DNA from: Hydrogenophilales bacterium
GTDB taxonomy: Bacteria > Pseudomonadota > Gammaproteobacteria > Burkholderiales > Thiobacillaceae
Assembly (NCBI GenBank): GCA_016195805.1
Contig: JACPYT010000011.1
Span: forward strand, 124,001 to 188,000
DNA length: 64,000 nt
Direction: 5' to 3'
Shown here one piece after another: positions 42,999-51,510 of the stretch (within the stretch, counting starts at the first letter, position 1; every line of letters starts with the position of its first letter). The notes under the pieces were generated by a model, which saw only the letters and a list, made by a program, of their open reading frames with translations, was not told the DNA's origin and ran no database searches. The position numbers and the translations under genes are program-made.

Positions 42999-44345
42999 AT
43001 GACCCGCGACAATACTTCCGCCAGCGGCGGCATCCTGATCCACGCGCAGGACGAGGCTGGCCTCGCCGCCGCCCGCCATGATTTCCTCGCGCTCCTCGCC
43101 TCGCTCGCGCTCGATCATCAGGTGGAGCGCCTCCAGGAAGGCCTCGCCCTCCGCTTCCGTCTAAAGCCGGATGTCGCGCAGGAATGGGCGCCCGACTTCG
43201 ACACCACCCAGTTGAGCCAACGGCTCAAGCTCGATACCGGGGCCAAGGTCGCCGACCTGGAGCGGGAGATCCTGGTGGCCATGCTGGCGGGGCCGGTGGG
43301 CTTCGAGTTTCCCAGCTTCGCGGAGGCGCGCTCGGCCATCCACATCCGGCGCAACATCGTGCAGGCGGCACGGCGGACTGCCCTCGACTTTCACACCACC
43401 GAGGCTGAGCGCCCCGCGGACTACTGGACCTACGTCGAGGGCAAGGGCTTCACCCTCCTGCCGGGCCAGTCGCTGATCGAGGGCCTGGTGAAGGCCACCC
43501 AGCCCGAGGTGTCCGGCCAGCTCTACGCATTCTCCTGCTACCGGGCGACCGAATACGTCATCCTGCTCGGCCTTGCCCAGGAACTGGCGGTCAGCAACCC
43601 CGAACTGCTCGCTCGCCTGCAACGGCAATGGGAAAGCCGGCCCATCATGTCGGGCCAGTTCCATGACGTCTTCCTGCACGAATACGGCTCGATGGAGGCG
43701 CCGCTTCCGGCAAAGTACTACGTCCCCGGCGACCGCCTCTGGTTCCGCAATCCCGACGAACGCTCCGCCGACGTGACCGGCTACGAAGGCTCGTGGGTGT
43801 TCTATCTCGGCGGCGGCCTCTTCACCAACTTCTGGAAACGCGAGCAGCCCTTCAGCCTGACGGCGAAGTGCCTGGAGATCTACCACTGGCGGCACGGGGC
43901 CTACGTCGACGACCAGGGCGAGATGCAGATGAACGAGGCCATCGTCGAGGAACGGGTGCGCGCCACGCAGAACGATCCCGCAGAGGTGGCGCGCATCCTG
44001 CAGCGCATGCTGCGGCTGCGCGATCCCAAGGGCGTCTATCAGGAAGGGGGCTGCATCGACACCTCGCGGGAAGTTCCCCGCTGTGTCCATCCCGGCACCG
44101 CCGATATCCGCCTGCCCGAACAGCCCTTCGAGCGCTTGGGAAAACTTGTGCGCCTGCTGCGTGCCAAGACCCGTCTCCGACTCGCAGTCTGCGTCGGCCT
44201 GCCCCTCCTCCTGCCCACCCATCATGCTACGGCCGCCCACTCCATTGCCGAGGAGCTCCGTCATGCCAGCCCGTCCGAACAGATCGTCCGGCTCGAAGCC
44301 GGGATGGCGGACTGTCTCGACGCATTGGGCATCCGCCGCAAGTGA
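42999..44345 (+). CDS. Tgl-like (Bacillus spore-coat type) protein-glutamine gamma-glutamyltransferase homologue
   Basis: AGPVGFEFPSFAEARSAIHIRRNIVQAARRT, LYAFSCYRATEYVILLGLAQEL (Cys180), PAKYYVPGDRLWFRNPDERSADVTGYEGSWVFYLGGGLF (Glu263) align with recalled B. subtilis Tgl segments. Confidence 0.75.
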   Translation: MTRDNTSASGGILIHAQDEAGLAAARHDFLALLASLALDHQVERLQEGLALRFRLKPDVAQEWAPDFDTTQLSQRLKLDTGAKVADLEREILVAMLAGPVGFEFPSFAEARSAIHIRRNIVQAARRTALDFHTTEAERPADYWTYVEGKGFTLLPGQSLIEGLVKATQPEVSGQLYAFSCYRATEYVILLGLAQELAVSNPELLARLQRQWESRPIMSGQFHDVFLHEYGSMEAPLPAKYYVPGDRLWFRNPDERSADVTGYEGSWVFYLGGGLFTNFWKREQPFSLTAKCLEIYHWRHGAYVDDQGEMQMNEAIVEERVRATQNDPAEVARILQRMLRLRDPKGVYQEGGCIDTSREVPRCVHPGTADIRLPEQPFERLGKLVRLLRAKTRLRLAVCVGLPLLLPTHHATAAHSIAEELRHASPSEQIVRLEAGMADCLDALGIRRK

Positions 44346-44363
44346 TTCTGGGTACGGCTGCCT

Positions 44364-44825
44364 CTACTGATAGGTCTGCCCGCCGTGCCTGATCCAGCCG
44401 TCAGGGTGGCGGCCGTGCGGGTCGCGGTGGGTCCAGTGGATCACGCCGCCTTTCGGGTTCCATTCATACTCGCCGGAAAAGGCGACCGTGTCGCCTGCGC
44501 GTAGCGCGTCGATGCGCGGCGCCAGATCGATGTTGTGGGCCACCAGCACGGTGCGTCCGGAATCCAGCCGCACGATGAAACGCTGATGCCGGCTGCCGCT
44601 ACCGTCGTCCCGCAACACCTTCACCACCGTCCCCTGCCCCGTTACCTGCAGCCTGCTGATGTGCTGCGCGAACGCGTTTTCAAGGAGGGCATCGCTGCCG
44701 TCGCGTGTTTCCAGCGGCACGCCGGGCCGGATTGACGCCGCCCGGCTGTCGGGTGTGCGCAGACCCGGTGCGAGGGCGAAATAGGCGGCCGCAGCGAGGG
44801 CGGCAATCAGCAGGAATCGGTTCAT
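44364..44825 (-). CDS. DUF3465-like secreted protein
   Basis: Signal peptide, VTGQGTVVKVLRDDGSGSRHQRFIVRLDSGRTVLVAHNIDLAPRID...GGVIHWTHRDPHGRHPDGWI. Confidence 0.85.
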   Translation of the reverse strand: MNRFLLIAALAAAAYFALAPGLRTPDSRAASIRPGVPLETRDGSDALLENAFAQHISRLQVTGQGTVVKVLRDDGSGSRHQRFIVRLDSGRTVLVAHNIDLAPRIDALRAGDTVAFSGEYEWNPKGGVIHWTHRDPHGRHPDGWIRHGGQTYQ

Positions 44826-44920
44826 CAATCGGTCAGGGCGGAAGCTTGCGTCCCGGGTTGTAGCATCCGGAGCGGTCCAATGACAACGTCCGTCGCACGC
44901 GAAGCCGTCGCCGCGCGCGA

Positions 44921-46243
44921 CTATTCCACCCGGTTGCGGCCGTTGCGCTTCGCGCGATAGAGCGCGTCGTCGGCACGACCGAGCAAGGCCGGGGTGGATT
45001 CGCCCGTCTGGTACATGGCGACGCCGAAACTGGCGGTCACGCACCCTACCCGCTCGAACACGTTTTCCGCCAGCGACCGGCATATCCTGTTCGCAACCAG
45101 GCGGGCCGCTTCAAGATCCGTCTGCGGCAGCAGCACGGCGAACTCCTCCCCGCCCCATCGCGCCAGCGTATCGATATGGCGCAGCTGGCCCTGGATGTGC
45201 TGCGCCACGCCCCGCAGCACGATATCGCCCTGGTTGTGTCCCCACGTGTCGTTGATCTGCTTGAAGCGGTCGATATCGATGATGAGCACCGAAAAAGGCA
45301 CCTCGGGCAAACGGCAATGCCGTTCCTGCTCGTTACGCAGCAGTTCTTCGAAGCGCGCACGGTTGGCCATGCCGGTCAGCGGATCGGTCGAAGCGATCTT
45401 CTCCAGCCGTGCCGTCTTGGTTTCCAGGACATGGATGATTTCGCGCAACTCCAGCGCATGATGGTGCATCAGCTCGGCCCACCGGCTGTAGGCCACGCCG
45501 ATCAAATCCCGCTGGGTAATGATGCCGATCAATTCCTTGCTGTGCGCGTCCTCCACCACCAGCCGCTTGAAATTCAGGTCGCGCATGGCCGCCACCGCCT
45601 CGCCCACCGTCAGGTCGCACGGTACGGTGCGGAGCGGCACCGACATGTGCACATGCACCGGGTCCGTCAGCGCCACCTCGTCCTGCAGCAGGCGGATGGC
45701 ATCGCGGGTCGTCACGATGCCCACGCCCATGTCCTGGTCAGTCACGACCACTGCATCGTCCTGGTCAACCAGGCACGCCAGCACCTCGCCGACCGGCGTA
45801 TCGCGCGGCATCTTCTTGACCTCGTGACGGCGCAACAGGTCGCGCAACTGCTGACGCTGCAGCATGGTCTGCGGGTCGAGGCTGGCGAGAATGTCGGTAT
45901 TCGAGACGATGCCGAACAGCCGGTTCGATTCGTCGATCACCGCCGCATACCCATGCGCGTCATCGAACAGCTCGATCACATCCAGCAGGTTGCTTCCCTT
46001 GGCGATGTAGGGCAGGGCATGGTAGCCCGCCTCGCTGATAGCGACATCGAGCCCCCTCTGCGAAAACCGGAGCCGGACCACATCGGAGGCGGTCAGCAGC
46101 CCGTAGCAGCCCGCCCCCTCCTCCACCACCACATTGCGCACCTTGTGTTGCGACATCTGCTGCAACGCATGGCGCACCGCTACGCGTGGCAGCACGCTCA
46201 CGATGTCTGTCGTGGCCAGTTCATCGATCAGGGGAAAACGCAT
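44921..46243 (-). CDS. Multi-CBS-domain GGDEF diguanylate cyclase
   Basis: Tandem CBS-like segments then DPLTGMANRARFEELL and RWGGEEFAVLLPQ. Confidence 0.92.
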   Translation of the reverse strand: MRFPLIDELATTDIVSVLPRVAVRHALQQMSQHKVRNVVVEEGAGCYGLLTASDVVRLRFSQRGLDVAISEAGYHALPYIAKGSNLLDVIELFDDAHGYAAVIDESNRLFGIVSNTDILASLDPQTMLQRQQLRDLLRRHEVKKMPRDTPVGEVLACLVDQDDAVVVTDQDMGVGIVTTRDAIRLLQDEVALTDPVHVHMSVPLRTVPCDLTVGEAVAAMRDLNFKRLVVEDAHSKELIGIITQRDLIGVAYSRWAELMHHHALELREIIHVLETKTARLEKIASTDPLTGMANRARFEELLRNEQERHCRLPEVPFSVLIIDIDRFKQINDTWGHNQGDIVLRGVAQHIQGQLRHIDTLARWGGEEFAVLLPQTDLEAARLVANRICRSLAENVFERVGCVTASFGVAMYQTGESTPALLGRADDALYRAKRNGRNRVE

Positions 46244-46355
46244 GGTGTTTTGCTCCGGGCCGTCGTGTTCCGGGTGGCCTAAATGATCATCAAAAACCAA
46301 TCCGCCGCTGCCTGGATTTCTTCGCTTCGGCGGGGGAATCGGACCCGGCTGTTCG

Positions 46356-47267
46356 TCAGGTCCGCGAGGGCGGCAGGCTGACAACGACAGCTCCGCCTTC
46401 TTTCTTGTCCACCATCAATGCGCCTTTCCTGTGTGCATCGTCGAGGATCTTTCCAAATGCGCCGTAGCCGTATTCCGATTCGCTGAACCCCGGGCGGATC
46501 CGCTTGATGGTGCTCTTGATCAGCGACGCCGAAATGGACCCTTCGCCACCCCGCTCCGCGACCAATTGCTCCACCGTGCTCACCACGAGTTCCACCGCCT
46601 GGTCCTTCTTCACTTCGGCGTTCGGTTCAGCCTTGCTCACGGCCTGGCCCGCGTCGGCCGCCACCGTTTTTTCCGTTGCCGGCCGTGCGCGCCGTCGGGT
46701 CGGGCTCGTCGCCGTGGGCGCAGCGACAGCCGCCTCCTTGACGGGCGGCGCTGCCGCTGCCGGCTTCTTGGCGGACATCTTGTGCGCCGCCTTGATCTGC
46801 ACCAGGTCCTCATAAAAAATGAACTCGTCACAGTTGCCGATCAGCAGCGACGACGCCGAGCCGCGCACGCCGATGCCGATCACGCTCTTGCCGTTCTCCT
46901 TCAGCTTGGAGATCAGCGGCGAGAAGTCCGAATCCCCGCTGATGATCACGAAGGCGTCGATGTGCGACTTGGTGTAGCAGAGGTCGAGCGCATCCACCAC
47001 CATGCGGATGTCCGCCGAGTTCTTGCCCGATTGCCGCACATGCGGAATCTCGATCAGCTCGAATGCCGCCTCGTGCATGTCGCGCTTGTATTCCTTGTAG
47101 CGGTCCCAGTCGCAGTAGGCCTTCTTCACCACGATGCTGCCCTTGAGCAGCAGCCGTTCCAGTACCGGACGGATCCGGAAATCGGGGTAACTGGCCTCCT
47201 TGATGCCAATGGCCACGTTCTCGAAATCACAAAACACGGCAATGTTGCGGATATCCGGTGTGGCCAT
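46356..47267 (-). CDS. NYN-domain (LabA/MARF1-like) protein with C-terminal OST-HTH/LOTUS-like domain
   Basis: NIAVFCDFENVAIG, GKNSADIRMVVDALDL, FVIISGDSDFSPLISKLKENGKSVIGIG; SLIKSTIKRIRPGFSESEYGYGAFGKILDDA. Confidence 0.92.
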   Translation of the reverse strand: MATPDIRNIAVFCDFENVAIGIKEASYPDFRIRPVLERLLLKGSIVVKKAYCDWDRYKEYKRDMHEAAFELIEIPHVRQSGKNSADIRMVVDALDLCYTKSHIDAFVIISGDSDFSPLISKLKENGKSVIGIGVRGSASSLLIGNCDEFIFYEDLVQIKAAHKMSAKKPAAAAPPVKEAAVAAPTATSPTRRRARPATEKTVAADAGQAVSKAEPNAEVKKDQAVELVVSTVEQLVAERGGEGSISASLIKSTIKRIRPGFSESEYGYGAFGKILDDAHRKGALMVDKKEGGAVVVSLPPSRT

Positions 47268-47326
47268 CGTTCCCCTCCTCCAGGCAATTCAATCGTGACC
47301 CGACAAAGCAACGGACACTGTCCCCG

Positions 47327-47923
47327 TCACTTCGGATTGGCCGTTCTGTAATCGGGATCATCCAGCAATTTTCCCACCAGCATGTGATACAGGGCCGCAT
47401 ACTGGTTGACCCCGGTCGGAATAGCTTCCATACCGACAAACGACGACGGCCAGCTTGCGCTGGCTTTCAGTTCCTTGTCGTAAACCGTTTTCCCCAGGCG
47501 CACCACGACGAATCGGGCACCCAGGCTTGCATGGCCCGTATCGAGCGGCACGTCCAGCGTCGAATCTGTCAGGAATCCGCTCACACGGGTGGGTGAAGCA
47601 GGATCGTACAGTCCCGCTGCCTGGAGATCGGTGACCAGCGTCTGCCTCAGATACTGGGCGAACGAAGCGTCTATGGGCGATACGACCGTATTGGAGCGAA
47701 CGCTCAGTCCCTTGTCGAGTGCGGGGCTGACACCCGGACTAGGCCGGAACGGTCCGACGGAAACCGGCGCCGTCCCCGACATGCCGGCCTTCCCGATATT
47801 CCCGAAACTGGCGGTCGGTTCACCCAGCGGCAGTTGGGCACAGCCCGCCAGCCAGACGAGCGCCATTCCTGCCAGGGCAGGCAGGCTCCGTCTGCGAAGA
47901 ACCATCAGTGCGCGTGCGGTCAT
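47327..47923 (-). CDS. Putative lipoprotein
   Basis: Lipobox LVWLAGC; pairs with a neighbouring lipoprotein gene (overlapping by 4 bp). Confidence 0.75.
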   Translation of the reverse strand: MTARALMVLRRRSLPALAGMALVWLAGCAQLPLGEPTASFGNIGKAGMSGTAPVSVGPFRPSPGVSPALDKGLSVRSNTVVSPIDASFAQYLRQTLVTDLQAAGLYDPASPTRVSGFLTDSTLDVPLDTGHASLGARFVVVRLGKTVYDKELKASASWPSSFVGMEAIPTGVNQYAALYHMLVGKLLDDPDYRTANPK

Positions 47924-48540
47924 TTGAATTCGGGATCGCGGGACAATTCGTCAAGCGCGGTGCTCACGACCTGCCGCGTCATGGTTTTGACGGCCATGTC
48001 CAGGCTGTCCATCTTGGTCCCGTTGGCAGGCCCATCTTTTGCCCCCATGACGGTGTGGATGGCATGGCGCGCGGTGCTACTGATGGCAGGAGCCTGCGGC
48101 CGGGCGATGTATTTCATGGTGCAGACATAGCCATCGGAAACCTGCGAGCCCGCCAGCCCGAACGTCATTCCCGTGACAAACCCCTTGCTGAAGGCGTCGT
48201 CGGTCAAGGGCACATTGTTCAGCACGACACTGAGCAGGGCGCCCCCCTCGACCGGCGTCGTCTTCAATTCCGAAAACAGGCCGCTGCCCTTGATCTGCTC
48301 CATCACCAGCGGCGCCAGATATTGGGTTGCCCGGGCGTTCGCCACCCCCTTGGTCTGGAATTCGAAAACCACCTGGACGGGATGGGGCGAAGCCGGCTTC
48401 TTGTAGGCGTCTGCGGGAATCTCTTTCGTGGCCGTGTCCACATAGAAGCTGGCGCACCCTGTCAACGCCAGCAGCCCCAGCATGGGAATCGCCCGCGCCA
48501 GATTCAGAAGGGTTTGAAACCGGGAAATGGACCTGCTCAT
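47920..48540 (-). CDS. Putative lipoprotein
   Basis: Lipobox LLALTGC after signal peptide. Confidence 0.75.
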   Translation of the reverse strand: MSRSISRFQTLLNLARAIPMLGLLALTGCASFYVDTATKEIPADAYKKPASPHPVQVVFEFQTKGVANARATQYLAPLVMEQIKGSGLFSELKTTPVEGGALLSVVLNNVPLTDDAFSKGFVTGMTFGLAGSQVSDGYVCTMKYIARPQAPAISSTARHAIHTVMGAKDGPANGTKMDSLDMAVKTMTRQVVSTALDELSRDPEFK

Positions 48541-48586
48541 GAACGACTCCTGTTCGCGATAAAAGGTGAAAGAGGGGGGTATTGCA

Positions 48587-48934
48587 TCACCGGGTTGTGG
48601 GGGAGGCCTTTCCGAGCCGGTACGCATCGACGATCCCGATCACCCAGCAGCCGGCCAGCACCAGCGAGGCAACCGTGACGACGAGGCTACCCGGACCGTT
48701 CGATGTCTGCGCGACCAGGTCTGCAAGCCGGCCCGGATCGACCATGTCGCCTTCGGATGCCAGTTTATCGAGCACGATCGACGCCTGCTGCACCGCCCGC
48801 TCCACCAGGACCCCGAGGCAGGCCAGGCTGGACACGATCAAGACGGCGCCGCGCGGATAATGTTTCAGGTAGAGATGCCCTGCGCCAGGCAATACGAGGG
48901 CGGATAGCAGGACAGCGTTCGTCGATCGGCTCAT
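48587..48934 (-). CDS. Small membrane protein
   Basis: Three hydrophobic segments (LLSALVLPGAGHLYLKHYPRGAVLIVSSLACLGVLV). Confidence 0.65.
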   Translation of the reverse strand: MSRSTNAVLLSALVLPGAGHLYLKHYPRGAVLIVSSLACLGVLVERAVQQASIVLDKLASEGDMVDPGRLADLVAQTSNGPGSLVVTVASLVLAGCWVIGIVDAYRLGKASPTTR

Positions 48935-49050
48935 CGCCCCCTCACCCCGGGTTCGAGCGGCACGTCACGCACGCTGGTCGACCCGCACGGTCTCACCGAT
49001 ATCCCGCCCGGGTCGGCAGACCGAAACGTCATTGACGCCGCGCATGCGAA

Positions 49051-49488
49051 TCAGCGAAACGAGACCAGACTGATGCCAGCCGTAGCACGGCCATGGCTGC
49101 GCTCAAGCATCCGGGTCCGACGCACGTCCGACATGGCCAGCATCCTGTCCAGACGCTGCGGCGTGTTCAGCTTTTCGAACTCGCCGCGCATGTCCTGCCT
49201 GTCCGCACCGGCCTGACGCATTCCAGGCTGAGTGGCGCTGGCAAAGGTATTCCATGCAGCCTCCTGGTCGGGGCGCAGCTTGAGTTTCTGCTTCAGCTCG
49301 GACAGGCGCTCGGCATGACGCGCTTCCCACTTGGCGCGGTCTGCCTGCCCATGGTGGGCTTCGCAGCCCTCCTTGCCGGCGGGGCCTCCGGCCGGCATCG
49401 CAAAGGACGATGCCGCCAGAATGCCGCTGCCGGCGATCAAACCCACCATCAGGGCACGTTTGGTAAAAGAACCGGGAATCCATTTCAT
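49051..49488 (-). CDS. Spy/CpxP (LTXXQ)-like periplasmic protein, short C-terminus
   Basis: MKWIPGSFTKRALMVGLIAGSGILAASSFA; ERLSELKQKLKLRPDQEAAWNTFASA. Confidence 0.75.
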   Translation of the reverse strand: MKWIPGSFTKRALMVGLIAGSGILAASSFAMPAGGPAGKEGCEAHHGQADRAKWEARHAERLSELKQKLKLRPDQEAAWNTFASATQPGMRQAGADRQDMRGEFEKLNTPQRLDRMLAMSDVRRTRMLERSHGRATAGISLVSFR

Positions 49489-49641
49489 TGCGATCTCCTT
49501 CAGAGACGTTGTCAAAATAGCCGGCCCAGGGCGGGCACGACATGAAACGTATTCTGGGGAGGGGATGTATCCCGTGGATGTCGGGCAGCCGCCATGATGT
49601 AACGGGTTGTAACCGAATGTAACCGGAGCCGCCCGCTAATC

Positions 49642-50355
49642 TCAGCGCTTGCGCCGGTTCCCGAGCAAAGTCCACAAGGCCTGCTCGCCCAGGGGCTTGT
49701 CGCCGTGTTCGATTTTCAGGCTGGCGCGCAGCTCCTCGCCGAAGGCCGGGTCGTAGCGCCAGTTGATCATGGCCACGCTCAGCAGGCTGAGCGCCGCCCC
49801 GACGGCGGCCACCGCCATGTCCTTCTGGGCGTCCCACACATCCCCCTGCGCGCCCAGGAATGCCAGACCCGCCGACGGATCGACCCGGGCGGCCACCAGC
49901 CATTCGATGATCTCGTAGGCGCCCGAAAAGGCCAGCACCAGTTCAAACGGAAACCAGTACGACCACAGCCCGCGCACCTTCGCCACGCGCATGAAGATCT
50001 CGCGCAGCGGATACGCCAGCAGCAGGCCGAAGCTGAAATGCACCAGCCGGTCGTACATGTTGCGCCCCGCCCCGACCCAGTGCTGAAGCGTGGTGCCGAA
50101 CGGAACCTCGGCATAGGTGTAATGCGAGCCGACCACATGCATCAGCATGAAGACGGTAATCAGCGTGTAGGAGAAATTGGATAGTCTGAAATAACGCGCG
50201 GTCAGCAGGATGAGCGGCACGAAGACGAACACCAGATAATTTTCCAGCAGCCAGTCGTGCGGGTACTTCGGTTCGATCGCCGCCCAGGTCCAGACGGCTG
50301 CGAAAATGCCCAGCAACAGGGTGTGGTAGCGGGTCATGCGGCGAACCCGGGTCAT
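49642..50355 (-). CDS. DUF2238 (YjdF-like) membrane protein
   Basis: NMYDRLVHFSFGLLLAYPLREIFMR; FSGAYEIIEWLVA; LGAQGDVWDAQKDM. Confidence 0.88.
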   Translation of the reverse strand: MTRVRRMTRYHTLLLGIFAAVWTWAAIEPKYPHDWLLENYLVFVFVPLILLTARYFRLSNFSYTLITVFMLMHVVGSHYTYAEVPFGTTLQHWVGAGRNMYDRLVHFSFGLLLAYPLREIFMRVAKVRGLWSYWFPFELVLAFSGAYEIIEWLVAARVDPSAGLAFLGAQGDVWDAQKDMAVAAVGAALSLLSVAMINWRYDPAFGEELRASLKIEHGDKPLGEQALWTLLGNRRKR

Positions 50356-50370
50356 GGACAGGAAATCCGG

Positions 50371-51510
50371 CTAGGCGGCGCCACTGACGCGCCGCTTCGT
50401 GCATTGAATCCGGAAGTCTTCCATGAAACCTGCCAGCTCTTCGACCGCGGACAGTTCGAGTCCATTATAGAGGGACGCCCGGATGCCGCCGGTGGAACGA
50501 TGCCCGGCGAGACCGGAGAAGCCAGCCGCTTCGGCTTCTGCAAGAAAGCGTTTTTCCATGTCCGGGCTGGCCAGATTGAAGGTGGCATTCATCCGTGAAC
50601 GGTCCCCGGCATCGGCGCGGCCACGATAGAAGCCATCGCTGGTGTCCAGCATGCGATACATCAACTCGGCCTTGTCGCGGTTGAGATCGGCCATCCTTGC
50701 CAGGCCGCCGATTTCATTGAGCAGCCAGCGCGTGATCAGCAGCACGACGTAGATCGCAAAGACGGGCGGCGTGTTGAAGACGGAGTGTGCCTCGATGTGG
50801 CTGCGGTAATCCAGGAAGCCGGGAAGATCGGTGCGTGCATTCTTGAGCAACGCGTCGCGGACCAGCACGACCGTCACGCCGGCCGGGCCGATGTTCTTCT
50901 GCGCATGGGCATAGATGAGGGAGAAGCGATCGGCTTTGCAGGGCTGCGACAGGAAATCCGACGACATGTCGCACACGCGCGGCACATCGTCCCGGCCCAG
51001 CACCCGATGAAACTGCAGGCCCTCGACGGTTTCATTGGAGACGTAATGAAGGTAGGCGGCATCCTGCGAGAAGGAAAGCTCATCATTGCCGGGAAGCCGC
51101 CGGAAGCCGCCGTCCTCGCCGCTCCAGATCACGCGGCTCGGTCCTTCGCGGCCGGCTTCTGCAAGTGCCTTGCCGCTCCAGTAGCCGCTGTGCAGGTATT
51201 CTGCCGGCGTCGTTTTTCCGTGCAGCAGGGTCATCGGGATCATCGAAAACTGCTGGGTGGCGCCGCCCTGCAGGAACAGGACGTGATAATCGTCGGGCAA
51301 CCCCAGCAAGGTGCGGATATTGTCTTCCAGTTCGCTGACGACCGCGGCGAACCAGTCCGAACGATGGCTGATGCCCAGCACCGACAGGCCGACCCCGGGA
51401 ACGGCCAGAATGGATTCCTGGATCTGCGACAGCACGTGCCCGGGCAGTGCGCCCGGACCGCCCGAGAAATTCAGTCGATTGTCGAGTGGAGTCATGTGTC
51501 GGTGCGTCAT
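50371..51510 (-). CDS. serC: Phosphoserine aminotransferase
   Basis: LNFSGGPGALP, GISHRSDWF, FLQGGATQQFSMIPM, YAHAQKNIGPAGVTVVLVR (PLP Lys), HRSTGGIRASLYN; ATGA overlap with upstream gene. Confidence 0.93.
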   Translation of the reverse strand: MTHRHMTPLDNRLNFSGGPGALPGHVLSQIQESILAVPGVGLSVLGISHRSDWFAAVVSELEDNIRTLLGLPDDYHVLFLQGGATQQFSMIPMTLLHGKTTPAEYLHSGYWSGKALAEAGREGPSRVIWSGEDGGFRRLPGNDELSFSQDAAYLHYVSNETVEGLQFHRVLGRDDVPRVCDMSSDFLSQPCKADRFSLIYAHAQKNIGPAGVTVVLVRDALLKNARTDLPGFLDYRSHIEAHSVFNTPPVFAIYVVLLITRWLLNEIGGLARMADLNRDKAELMYRMLDTSDGFYRGRADAGDRSRMNATFNLASPDMEKRFLAEAEAAGFSGLAGHRSTGGIRASLYNGLELSAVEELAGFMEDFRIQCTKRRVSGAA

